Both the position numbers and the translations under genes were made by a program. Positions 10,641 to 22,250 of a stretch of 64,000 nt of DNA are shown here, piece after piece. Where the stretch lies: positions 9,063,702-9,127,701 of the forward strand of contig NC_088873.1 in NCBI RefSeq assembly GCF_032884065.1. The letters run 5' to 3'. The DNA comes from Artemia franciscana (lineage: Eukaryota; Arthropoda; Branchiopoda; Anostraca; Artemiidae). Position 1 is the stretch's first letter. The number at the start of each line of letters is the position of its first letter. The notes below the pieces were generated by a model, which was not told the origin of the DNA, searched no databases, and saw only the letters and a list, made by a program, of their open reading frames with translations.

Positions 10641-12838
10641 TATATATTTAACTACGTAAAACTTGCGAATATACAACATTCTTCGCTGTCCTATTGTCTG
10701 TCCATATAAATAGATTGTCAGGTTTACCAACTCTTGAACATGCAACATAATAATTGTCCATGGGAAAACAATTCGTATTCATATCTATACCGCATTTTTC
10801 TAACGATTGCCTTTGAGCTTTGTTGATGGTGATTGCTAATCGAACATTCCCTGTGTCCCCGTCGTCATCTATATATCCCCCTGTGCCCCCGGCGTCCCCT
10901 TTGGAGTTGTATCCCTGTGTCCAGGTCGTCATTTATATTCCCTGTGTCCCGGTCGTCATTTGTGTCCCGGTATCCCAGTCTGTAATTTCTCTTAGAGTGT
11001 CCTGGTCGTCATTTATATAGATATATAGATACAGTTTCATTTCAGTTTTTTTTCTTTTATAGTTTTTTCTTTTCTTATTTTTTTCTTTTTTAGTTTTTCT
11101 TTCTTAAGTTTCTTCTTTTTATTGATAATAAACCTCAAAATTTTGGGTATCTGTTTTAAGGTTTTCGAATTACCTTAATCTTTTGTCAAAATATATTGAA
11201 ACATTTGTGGAATTCCCAGTTTTTTTAGTTTTTTCTTTTTTTTTTAGCTGTTTAGGTTTTTTTTAGTTTTTTTTTCTTTTTAGTTTTTTACCTTTTTATT
11301 TTTTTTACATTTTTCCTTTTTAAGTTTTTTTCTTTTTTTAATTTTTTATTTAGTTTTTTTTTAGTTTTTTCTTTTTAGTTTTGTTTTTAGTTTTTTACCA
11401 TTTTTTTTTTCGAATTACTTTAACCTATTGTCAAAATATTTCGAAATATTTATGCAATTTCCAGTTTTTACATTCTAGTTTGTTTTCTTTTATATATATA
11501 GAAGATATAATCTGGCGTAATGGACAGACAACTTATTTTTATATATATAGTCAAAATATATTGAAATATTTGTGCAATTCCCAGTTTGTTTAGTTTTTTC
11601 TTTTTTTTAGTTTTTTAGCTTTTTTAGTTTTTTTTAGTTTTTTATCTTTTTTATTTTTTTATGTTTTTTCTTTTTGGGTTTTTTCTTTTTTTTATTTTTT
11701 CAATTTTTAATTTTTTTTTAGTTTTTTCTTTTTAGTTTTTTTTTAGTTTTTTACCATTTTTCTTTTTTCGAATTACTTTAATCCAGTTTTTACCTTTTTT
11801 AGTTTTTTTTAGTTTTTTAGATGAAAATTTTTTTTAGTTTTTTCCTTTTTTTCTTTTTAGTTTTTTATTGGTTTTTACCTTTATTTTAGCTTATTTTTCA
11901 GTTTTTTCCTTTTTTTTAGTTTTTTTTTATTTTTTTATTTTTTTTAGTTTTTTACCTTTTTTTAGTTTTTTTAGTTTTTTTAGTTTTTTAGCTTTTTTAC
12001 TTTTTTTATTAGTTTTTAGTTTTTTTTGTAGTTTTTGCCTTTTTTTAGTTTTTTCAGTTTTTTTTTTTAGTTTTTTATTGGTTTTTAACTTTATTTTAGC
12101 TTGTTTTTCAGTTTTTTCCTTTTTTTTAGTTTTTTTTAGTTTTTAGTTTTTTTAGTTTTTTACCTTTTTTTAGTTTTTTTAGTTTTTTTAGTTTTTTAGC
12201 TTTTTTATTTTTTTTATTAGTTTTTAGTTTTTTTTGTAGTTTTTTCCTTTTTTTAGTTTTTTTAGTTTTTTCCTTTTTTTTAGTTTTTTTTTATTTTTTA
12301 TTTTTTTTAGTTTTTTACCTTTTTTTAGTTTTTTTAGTTTTTTTAGTTTTTTAGCTTTTTTTCTTTTTTTATTAGTTTTTAGTTTTTTTTGTAGTTTTTG
12401 CCTTTTTTTAGTTTTTTCAGTTTTTTTTTAGTTTTTTATTGGTTTTTACCTTTATTTTAGCTTATTTTTCAGTTTTTTCCTTTTTTTTTAGTTTTTTTTA
12501 GTTTTTAGTTTTTTTAGTTTTTTACCTTTTTTTTTAGTTTTTTTAGTTTTTTTAGTTTTTTAGCTTTTTTATTTTTTTATTAGTTTTTAGTTTTTTTGTA
12601 GTTTTTGCCTTTTTTAGTTTTTTTAGTTTTTTAGCTTTTTTATTAGTTTTTAGTTTTTTTTGTAGTTTTTGCCTTTTTTTAGTTTTTTTAGTTTTTTAGC
12701 TTTTTTATTTTTTTATTAGTTTTTAGTTTTTTTTTGTAGTTTTTGCCTTTTTTTAGTTTTTTCAGTTTTGACGTCACCTGATCCAGTTTTTTCAGGTGAC
12801 GTCACCTGATCCATCCACAGATCCACAGACAACTTATA
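10641..12838 (-). mobile_element. Helitron H4, interrupted by H3, expanded T-rich filler
   Basis: The minus-strand 5' end near 12,838 is read from ATAAGTTGTCTGTGG and two GATCAGGTGACGTC blocks. A 1.7-kb T-rich filler follows, then the minisatellite (10,830-11,020) and a helicase tail (10,650-10,830) that is open for about 60 codons (TINKAQRQSLEKCGIDMNT, then CSRVGKPDNLF and VVYSQVLR). The element stops in the TA run where H3 begins; its own hairpins are not seen. Confidence 0.6.
11040..12765. repeat. T-rich array with higher-order repetition
   Basis: T-rich TTTTTAG-like sequence in which longer blocks recur. TTTTTTATTGGTTTTTAC-like blocks appear near 11,858, 12,070 and 12,430. A block containing TTTTTGTAGTTTTTGCC appears at least five times from 12,000 to 12,760. 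The tract therefore grew by duplication of 70-370-bp segments as well as by slippage. The 11,110-11,230 and 11,400-11,600 parts contain pieces of the dispersed repeat also found upstream of SEC62. Confidence 0.8.
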
Positions 12839-13130
12839 CGCACCATTGTAGTTGTGTCCCTGTGTCCCACCTGTGAATATAGATTGATATCGTAATTTCT
12901 CTTTGAGGTTCCCGGTCGTCATTTATATTCCCTGTGTCCCGGTCGTCATTTGTGTCCCGGTATGTAATTTCGTCAGTCAACAAACAACTTCATGAAGTAT
13001 ACAGCTCAATCCTTATAGTGACGTCAGTCGACAAACATGACGACAGTCGACTCACAAACATGACGTCACTCGACACACACACACACACACAGAGACAACT
13101 TATTTTTATATATATAGATAGATAGATAGA
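12838..13130 (-). mobile_element. Helitron H5 fragment
   Basis: Minus-strand 5' end near 13,117-13,130, a leader with several TGACGTCA-type motifs and a CA run, then a short minisatellite and the CCACCTGTGAATATAGATTG stretch that normally precedes the hairpins. The helicase tail and terminal hairpins are absent, so it is an internally deleted copy. Confidence 0.6.
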
Positions 13131-13596
13131 TTTTTAAAGTTACCAGTTTTTTACTCTTTAAGAAATTCAATCTCTTTTAATACTGTTGTCTTTTCAAAGA
13201 TATTTGATTATTCAAGCAAGCCGATTAACAGACAAAGTGTAACAGACATAACAGACAGACAACTTATTTATATATATATAGAAGATAGATTTTTCAAGTT
13301 ACCAGTTTTTTATTCTTTAAGAAATTCAATCTCTTTTTATACTTTTGTCTTTTCAAAGATATTTGATTATTCAAGCAAGCTGATTAACAGACATAGTGTA
13401 ACAGACATAACAGACAGACAACTTATTTTTATATATATAGATGGATAGATTTTTCAAGTTACCAGTTTTTTACTCTTTAAGAAATTCAATCTCTTTTAAT
13501 ACTGTTGTCTTTTCAAAGATATTTGATTATTCAAGCAAGCCGATTAACAGACAAAGTGCAACACACATAACCCACAGACAACTTATTTATATATAT
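13131..13596 (-). repeat. Three tandem ~160-bp units, each with a Helitron 5' end
   Basis: Units begin near 13,131, 13,293 and 13,450. Each contains TTACCAGTTTTTTACTCTTT, GATATTTGATTATTCAAGCA and, at its right side, the complement of the Helitron 5' terminus (ACAACTTATTTTTATATATA). Two further units occur at 15,884-16,110. Solo 5' ends in tandem without 3' ends are unusual for Helitrons. Confidence 0.75.
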
Positions 13597-13597
13597 A

Positions 13598-13822
13598 CTA
13601 GCTGTTGGGCTGGCGCTTCGCGCCACCCCAACAACTAGTTGGTGGGGCGCTTCGCGCCCCCCCAAGCCTCCCCGCGCGCGTAAGTCGTTACGCGCCATAT
13701 TAGTTACGCGCCATTGTAGCTGTGTCCCTGTGTCCCACCTGTGAATAGAGATAGATATAAATATATTTTTTTAACTACGTAAAACATGCGAATATACAAC
13801 ATTCTTCGCTGTCCCATTGTCT
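13598..13822 (-). mobile_element. Helitron H6, 3' end fragment
   Basis: CTAG at 13,598, terminal hairpin (GGCGC/GCGCC core), second GC-rich hairpin, then the ACTAATATGGCGCGTAACG stretch and the last codons of the helicase tail. It breaks off and a second, nearly identical 3' region starts at once (H7). Confidence 0.7.
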
Positions 13823-14812
13823 ACCCCAACACCTAGTTGGTGGGGCGCTTCGCCCCCCCCCCAAGCCCCCCCGCGCGCGTAAGTCGTTACGCGCCATATT
13901 AGTTACGCGCCATTGTAGCTGTGTCCCTGTGTCCCACCTGTGAATAGAGATAGATATAAATATATTTTTTTAACTACGTAAAACATGCGAATATACAACA
14001 TTCTTCGCTGTCCCATTGTCTTTGCATGTAAATAGCATTTATATTCCCTGTGTCCCGGTCGTCATTTGTGTCCTGGTGTCCCAGTTTGTATTTTCTCTTT
14101 GAGTGTCCCGGTCGTCATTTATATTCCCTGTGTCCCAGTGTCCCGGTCGTCATTTCTGTCCCGGTGTCCCGGTCTGTAATTTCTATTCAAACAATCCCTG
14201 TGTCTCAGTCGTCAATTATATATCCCGCCTGTGCCCCCGGCGTCCCCGTTATAGTTGTGTCCCTGCGTCCCAGTTGTCATTTATGTTCCCGGTCGTGATT
14301 TGTGTCCGGGTGTCCCAGTCTGTAATTTTTCTTTGAGGTTCCTGGTCGTCATTTATATTCCCTCTGTGTCGGTCTTTGATATGTTTTGACTCTCGCTTTC
14401 CAGGCGGATTTTCATCTAACTGCGCGGTTTTGCGTTCTTTAGCCACAAGCCTGTTTTCTTGTTGTTCTTGAAATTCCTCGGCACACTTTTTTTTCTTACT
14501 TTCTCTATCAGCTGCAAGCCTGTTTTCTTGCTGTTCTTGTGATTCCTCATTACGCTTCCTTTTCTTACTTTCTCTATCAGCAGCAAGTTTTTTGGCATAG
14601 ACTTTTTGAGTAGCTTCCTCGGCTGTTGCCATTGTAGGTTCTTCAGTCATTTTACAATTAAACACTTTTCCGTGAACGCATGTCTTAAATACCATTAATG
14701 ACGTCACCGTCAAAGCAAAAATGACGACAACTAATTTCATGACGTCAGCCGACACAGAAACATGACGTCACCTGATCCACAGATCCACAGACAACTTATT
14801 TTTATATATATA
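13823..14812 (-). mobile_element. Helitron H7, carries the RepHel N-terminal segment
   Basis: Minus-strand 5' end at 14,812 (TCTATATATATAAAAATAAG), leader with TGACGTCA motifs and an ATG at 14,650 opening the RepHel N-terminal segment. The minisatellite lies at 14,040-14,370, then the helicase tail end and GC-rich hairpin. It is an internal-deletion derivative of an autonomous Helitron: first ~90 codons and last codons kept, everything between replaced by minisatellite. The final terminal hairpin half and CTAG are lost at the H6 junction. Confidence 0.7.
14370..14650 (-). pseudogene. RepHel N-terminal fragment in Helitron H7
   Basis: The frame starts MTEEPTMATAEEATQKVYAK and continues into repeats of the type LAADRESKKRKRNEESQEQQ, two of them near-identical 22-23-residue units, then a Lys/Arg-rich run. 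Such basic repeats precede the Helitron-like N domain in RepHel proteins of this family; compare 16,111-16,710. It stays open into the minisatellite, where coding meaning ends. The zinc-finger, Rep and helicase domains are absent, so no active product is expected. Confidence 0.65.
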
Positions 14813-14814
14813 GA

Positions 14815-15852
<1,038 letters not shown>

Positions 15853-15883
15853 TATATATATATATATATATATATTGATATAT

Positions 15884-16110
15884 TTTTCAAGTTACCGGTT
15901 TTTTACTCTTTAAGAAATTCATTCTCTTTTCATACTGTTTTCTTTTCAAAGATATTTGATTATTCAAGCAAGCCGATTAACAGACAAAGTGTAACAGAAA
16001 TAACAGGCAGACAACTAATTTTTATATATATAGATAGATAGATTTTTCAAGTTGCCAGTTTTTTACTCTTTAAGAAATTCAATCTCTTTTAATACTGTTG
16101 TCTTTTCAAA
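15884..16110 (-). repeat. Two more Helitron 5'-end units, second truncated
   Basis: Same ~160-bp unit as at 13,131-13,596. The second copy breaks at TTTTCAAAG near 16,110 and passes directly into RepHel coding sequence in the plus direction. Confidence 0.7.
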
Positions 16111-16712
16111 GTGAAACCAGACTTGCTACTAAAAGAGAAAGTAAAAAAAGAAGGCGTGTCGAGGATCTACCAGAGCAACATGAAACCAGAATTGCTGCTA
16201 AAAGAGAAAGTGAAAAAAGGAGGCATGCCGAGGAACTACCAGAGCAACATGAAACCAGACTTGCTGCTAAAAGAGAAAGTGAAAAAAGAAGGCGTGCCGA
16301 GGAGTCACAAGAACAGCAAGAAATCAGGCTTGCTGCTGATAGAGAAAGTAAGAAAAGAAAGCGTGCCGAGGAATCAGAGCAACCTGAAAGTTATCGCCTG
16401 GCATTCAGCTACAGCCCAGTCGATGATTATAGCTTGAGAGGATGTGTTGAAATTGGGACTATGTCTAAAATTGGTCCCTATTGCAAGGCCTTGAAATTCA
16501 ATGGTGAAACAATGGGAATGTGTTGCGCCTAAGGAAAAGTTAAACTTCCTCTATTGGCTGAACCACCAGAGCCATTGAAGACTTTCCTTACTGGAACTAC
16601 GTCAGAATCTAAGCGTTTTTTATCACAAATCAGAAAATATAGCTCATGTTTCCAAATGACGTCATTTGGAGCCCAAATCGAAAATCCAGATCAATTTATG
16701 TCTACTTTCAAA
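16111..16712 (+). pseudogene. Helitron RepHel, N-terminal region (Helitron-like N domain)
   Basis: Four basic repeats (units like LAAKRESEKRRRAEESQEQQ) lead into PVDDYSLRGCVEIGTMSK, then CKALKFNGETMGMCC, GKVKLPLLAEPPEPL and SFGAQIENPDQFMSTFKV. This is the start of the Helitron-like N domain that precedes the HUH Rep nuclease. One in-frame TAA interrupts it at 16,530, between MCCA and GKVKLP. At about 16,712 it stops and T-rich filler begins, so the Rep nuclease is missing. The helicase part resumes at 17,313, so both may derive from one broken autonomous copy. Confidence 0.8.
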
Positions 16713-16719
16713 GTTTTGT

Positions 16720-16914
16720 TAGTTTTTTTTTCTTTTTAGTTTTTTGTAGTTTATACCTTTTTTTAGTTTTTTTTAGTTTTTTTTTAGTTTTTTAAGCTGT
16801 TAGTTTTTTACCCTTTTTTTGTTTTTTTTAGTTTTTTAGCTTTTTTAGTTTTTTTAGTATTTTCTTTTTATTTTTTTTTGTAATTTTTATCTTTTTTAGT
16901 TTTTTTTCTTCTTT
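16720..16914. repeat. T-rich Helitron filler
   Basis: TTTTTAG-like low-complexity sequence that interrupts the RepHel gene and belongs to the inserted non-autonomous Helitron ending at 17,273. Confidence 0.8.
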
Positions 16915-17160
16915 TGTATTAATGCTAAGGCCAAGGGTCGAACCTGGAACCTCTTGGACCTAGAACCTGGAACATAGCGCTTTACCAACTGAGCTACTGT
17001 ATTTGTATCGGATTAACGACGCTTCTTGACTCCCTGCGTCGGCCCTGTAGTGCATTCCTGCAGCATGGGTCGATCTCTGGGTCCCGTATTACCACGCTAA
17101 GGTCAGACCCACTGTGCCAACACAGGTAGTTATATAACTGAGTTACTTCGGCTTGAATAC
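16915..17160 (-). repeat. Composite of two tRNA-like modules (second copy)
   Basis: Nearly identical to 8,940-9,190, with A boxes TGGCACAGTGGG and TAGCTCAGTTGG and B boxes GAGATCGACCC and GGTTCGACCC. It lies between T-rich filler and the same Helitron 5' leader (GAATTGGTATGTGATGAAAC), as in H2. The Helitron subfamily therefore carried the module before these copies spread. Confidence 0.65.
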
Positions 17161-17312
17161 ATTCGTTTTTGAATTGGTATGTGATGAAACAATTCAGACG
17201 TCATATGCGGACAGTGACGTCACTCGACACGCAGACACACAGACAACTTATTTATATATATATATAAATATACTAGCTGTTGGGGTGGCGCTTCGCGCCA
17301 CCCCAACACCTA
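17161..17312 (-). mobile_element. Helitron 5' leader abutting a truncated Helitron 3' end
   Basis: 5' leader of the tRNA-like-module Helitron (minus; TGACGTCACT, then ACTTATTTATATATA). CTAG (17,273-17,276) and the terminal hairpin of another copy follow, cut off at about 17,312 by RepHel sequence. This is again a head-to-tail contact at a TA-rich point. Confidence 0.65.
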
Positions 17313-18997
17313 GTTGGTGTTGGGCCACCTAGTTGGACCACCATCGAAGTAGATAACCAGTGGGTTTACGGCCAACCTACCATCTTCAAAGATACCACGA
17401 TAGGAAGACTCTACACCGTTCACCCCAATCAACATGAATGCTTCTTTCTACGCCTGCTTTTGGTGAATGTACCCGGTCCGACATCCTTTGAGTATTTGAG
17501 AACTGTAAACGGTACTATACATAACACTTACCGTAGTGCATGCCAAGCTCTGAATTTATTGGAGAATGACCAACACTGGGATAACTGCATCAATGACGCG
17601 TGCGAAACGTCAACCCCAAGTCAAATTCGTACACTTGCTCTCCATCAGCTCCTACAGAGTTATGGGAAAAATATAAGTCCAAAATGTCCGAAGATATACT
17701 CCATCGAAAACAGTTAGAGACGTCAGAAATGACTTTTGATTTTACATCAGAAATTTATAACGACACTTTAGTTATTATAGAAGATTTGTGCGTACGTATG
17801 GCAAACAAACCTCTTCAGGATTTGGGAATGCCGTATCGCTGCTGTTTCGACATGTGTAGAATTGGATCGTGAACAAAGTTACAGTACGAGTGATCTATTG
17901 TCGTATGTACAAAATAACATTTACAAGTTAACGTCGGAACAAAAAGACATTTATGATACGATAGACTCAATTTCAGGACGTAAACAACTACCTGTGATTT
18001 CTGTAGTTTAGTGACGTCCAAAAATGAATTGATTGAAAAAGTATTTCCGAATATTCTAAAAAATTATAAAAATAATAAATGGCTTTTAGTTATTATAGAA
18101 AATTTGTGCGTACGTATGGCAAACAAACCTCTTCAGGATTTGGGAATGCCTTCACCTAACCGTATCGCTGCTGTTTCGACATGTGTAGAATTGGATCGTG
18201 AACAAAGTTACAGTACGAGTGATCTATTGTCGTATGTACAAAATAACATTTACAAGTTAACGTCGGAACAAAAAGACATTTATGATACGATAGACTCAAT
18301 TTCAGGACGTATACAACTACCTGCTGATTTCTGTAGTTTAGTGACGTCCAAAAATGAATTGATTGAAAAAGTATTTCCGAATATTCTAAGAAATTATAAA
18401 AATAATAAATGGCTAAGTGAAAGAGCGATTCTCGCACCCAAAAATATAGACGTCCACGAAATCAACAATATTGTTTTGACCAAGATTCGAGACCAGGCAG
18501 TCCTTTGCAAGTCAGTCGACACAGTTTTGGAACCAAATGAAGCGGTTAATTATCCATCTGAATTTTTAAATTCCATATATCTTTCAGGGTTTCCGCCACA
18601 CGTGCTACAACTAAAAATAGGCGACCCACCAAAGCTTTGCAATGGCACGCGACTTGCCGTAAAAAAACCAATGGAAAGCCTAATAAAGGCGACAATCTTG
18701 ACAGGGCATTTTGAGGGTAAGGCTGTTCTTATTCCTCACATTCCCATGATTCCAACGGATCTGCCTTTTCAATTTAAAAGATTGCAATTCCCAATACGAT
18801 TAGCATTTGCAATCACCATTAACAAAGCTCAAGGTCAATCATTAGAAAAATGTGGTATAGATCTTAATACAGATTGTTTTTCCCATGGACAATTGTACGT
18901 TGCATGTTCGAGGGTCGGTAAACCTGACAATCTATTTATATGCAGCGACAATTGGACAGCGAAGAATGTTGTATATTCGCAAGTTTTACGCAGTTAA
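17313..18997 (+). pseudogene. Helitron RepHel, PIF1-like helicase region
   Basis: Starts within the Rep-helicase linker (YTVHPNQHECFFLRLLLVN, CQALNLLENDQHWDNCINDA) and continues through DLCVRMANKPLQDLGMP, TSEQKDIYDTI and ERAILAPKNIDVHEINN. It then reaches the C-terminal helicase motifs (NPPKLCNGTRL in part, [35 protein letters not shown]). There are two frame changes, near 17,630 and 17,830. The block between IYDTI and the SKNELIEKVF segment is missing; it would carry the Walker A and B motifs. A few residues before PPKLCNG are also lost. From 18,011 to the stop the frame is open for 328 codons. It cannot encode a working helicase. Confidence 0.85.
17770..18415 (+). repeat. Tandem duplication inside the helicase region
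   Basis: Two consecutive copies (17,770-18,087 and 18,088-18,415) both run from TTATTATAGAA-ATTTGTGCGT to AATTATAAAAATAATAAATG. The second has 12 more bases, at ACCTAACCGT and CTGCTG. The duplication repeats the segment from DLCVRMANKPL to NYKNNKWL. Confidence 0.9.
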
Positions 18998-19012
18998 TTT
19001 GTATTGTATCCA

Positions 19013-19564
19013 TCTATCTATCTATCTATATAAAAACGAGTTGTGTGTATGCATGTTTGTTTGTTTGTAAAAAGAGCGTTTGCATATGACGTCATTATTA
19101 GTGCATACGGCTTTGTATATGCACAGACAATGGGAAAGCCAAGAATGTTGTATATTCGCAATTTTTACGTAGTTTAACTCCTGCAGACGAAATGAATGCT
19201 TGCCTGAAAAATTCTAATTTATGGGCACACGTAAAAATATTAAAATTAACTACAAATATGCGTGTCCGATTGCAAAACGATGATTCTGGTCAAACATTTT
19301 CAGATCAATTGCTGGCAATTGGAAACGGAAAGCTTCCAGTAGTGGGAAAGCCAAAAATGTTGTATATTCGCAATTTTTACGTAGTTTGAAACACATATAT
19401 AAATCTATCTATATTCACAGGTGGGACACAGGGACACAACTACAATGGCGCGTAACTAATATGGCGCGTAACGACTTACGCGCGTGGGGGGGGCTTGGGG
19501 GGTGCGCGAAGCGCCCCCACCAATTAGGTGTTGGGTTGGCGCGAAGCGCCACCCCAACAGCTAG
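19013..19564 (+). mobile_element. Helitron H11 with displaced helicase segment
   Basis: 5' end TCTATCTATATAAAAACGAG, short leader with TGACGTCATT and a fragment of the helicase tail. An internal helicase piece (19,180-19,345) and a second tail fragment follow, then the hairpins and CTAG at 19,561-19,564, followed by T. No minisatellite is present in this copy. Confidence 0.75.
19180..19345 (+). pseudogene. Helicase internal segment captured in H11
   Basis: Encodes NACLKNSNLWAHVKILKLTT, NMRVRLQNDDSGQTFSDQLL and AIGNGKLPV. In intact RepHel helicases this lies after the Walker B region and before SKNELIEKVFPNI. The same stretch is missing from the helicase copy at 17.3-19.0 kb. Both ends join tail sequence abruptly. 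Confidence 0.75.
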
Positions 19565-20641
<1,077 letters not shown>

Positions 20642-20711
<70 letters not shown>

Positions 20712-20915
20712 CAGGTGGGACACAGGGACGCAACTACAATGGCGCGTAACTAATATGGCGCGAAAAAAGCTAAAAAAAACCTTAAAAAGAAAAAACTTAA
20801 AAAAAAGGAAAAAAAAGGTAAAAAACTAAAAAGAAAAAATAGCTAAAAAAAATATAAAGAAGCTGCAAAACTAAAAAAAGAAAAACTAAAAAGAAAAACT
20901 AAAAAAGAAACTATA
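20642..20915 (+). mobile_element. Helitron H13 fragment
   Basis: A TA run, then CACAGGTGGGACACAGGGAC and ACTAATATGGCGCG from the pre-hairpin region, cut off by A-rich filler before the hairpins. It lies between the CTAG of H12 and the TC of H14. Confidence 0.6.
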
Positions 20916-21684
20916 TCTATATATATAAAAACAAGTTGTATGCATGCATGTTTGTTTGTTTGTAGGTTTGCATATGACGTCATTATAAGTATATAAAACT
21001 TTGTATATAACGTCATTATAAGATGACACTACAGACCAGGACACCGGGAATATAAATGACGACCGGGACACTCAAAGAGAAATTACAGACCGGGACACCG
21101 GGACACAAATGACGACCGGGACACCGGGACACAGGGAATATAAATGACGACCGGGACACTCAAAGAGAAATTACAGACTGAGACACCGGGACACAAATGA
21201 CAACCGGGACACAGGGAATGTAAATGACGACCGGGACATAGGGACACAACTACAACGGGGACGCCGGGGGGCATAGGGGGATATATAAATGACGACAGGG
21301 ACACAGGGAATGTTCAATTAGCAATCACCATCAACAAAGTTCAAGGGCAATCATTAGAATAATGAGGTATAGATCTGAATATGGATTGTTTTCCAATGGA
21401 CAATTATAATGTTGCATGTTCAAGAGTTGATAAACCTGACAATCTATTTGTATGCACAGACGATGGGAGAGCGACGAATTTTGTATATCTGCAAGTTTTA
21501 CGTAGTTAAAACACATATTTATCTATCTATATTCACAAGTGGGACACAGGGACACAACTACAATGGCGCGTAACTAATATGGCACGTAACGACTTATGCG
21601 CGGGGGGGGGAGGCTTAGGGGGAGCGCGAAGCGACCCCACCAACTAGGTGTTGGGGTTGTGCGAAGCGCCACCCCAATAGCTAG
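20916..21684 (+). mobile_element. Helitron H14, cleanest complete non-autonomous copy (769 bp)
   Basis: 5' TCTATATATATAAAAACAAG, TGACGTCATT-rich leader, minisatellite (21,025-21,310), helicase tail (21,310-21,510) and a short ATCTATCTA run in place of (TA)n. Two GC hairpins and CTAG at 21,681-21,684 complete it. It is flanked by A on the left and T on the right with no target site duplication. The base before GCTAG differs from other copies (AATAGCTAG against AACAGCTAG). It encodes no complete protein and best represents the family layout. Confidence 0.85.
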
Positions 21685-22010
21685 TTTGATAATAACCGAA
21701 ATTTTGATCTATAAAAACAATATCTAGGAACTTGTCTCTCTTCTAAGATATTAAATTTAGATAAAAAGTGGTGATAATTATACCACCCCAACAGCTAGTT
21801 TGATAATAACCGCAAGTTTGATCTATAAAAACAATATCTAGGAACTTGTCTCTCTTCTAAGATATTAAATTTAGATAAAACTGGTGATAATTATACCACC
21901 CCAACAGCTAGTTTGATAATAACCGCAAGTTTGATCTATAAGAACAATATCTAGGAACTTGTCTCTCTTCTAAGATATTAAATTTAGATAAAACTGGTAA
22001 TAATTATACG
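21685..22010 (+). repeat. Three tandem ~114-bp units containing a Helitron 3' tip
   Basis: Each unit starts TTTGATAATAACCG directly after a CTAG. It runs through ATCTAGGAACTTGTCTCTC, and the first two end in CCACCCCAACAGCTAG, the last 16 bases of the Helitron. CTAG falls at 21,681, 21,795 and 21,908, giving spacings of 114 and 113 bp. The third unit passes into single-copy DNA near 22,006. Thus Helitron tip plus ~98 bp of neighbouring DNA was amplified together. Confidence 0.85.
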
Positions 22011-22250
22011 GAAATTGAGTCACCCTTGAACTGTTTTCTGGGAGAACTCTAAATTTAGCTTGTGATGTACTGTCCAGTGGTGATACACCAAAAGCGTGAT
22101 TGAATTTGTCAAGGCTTAGAGGCTTGTCCCTCCTGTGTGTTGAAAGAAAACGGATTCATAATCGAAGCTTAGTTCATTTAAATCTTATATTTATTGAGTG
22201 TAAGAGTACATTTTTCTGTATTCAGTCATCTAATTAGGCTCATAAAGTAT
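22011..22250. other. AT-rich sequence, nothing recognised
   Basis: No coding content, terminus or RNA gene seen. It lies between the Helitron cluster and the left arm of the inverted repeat. Confidence 0.5.
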
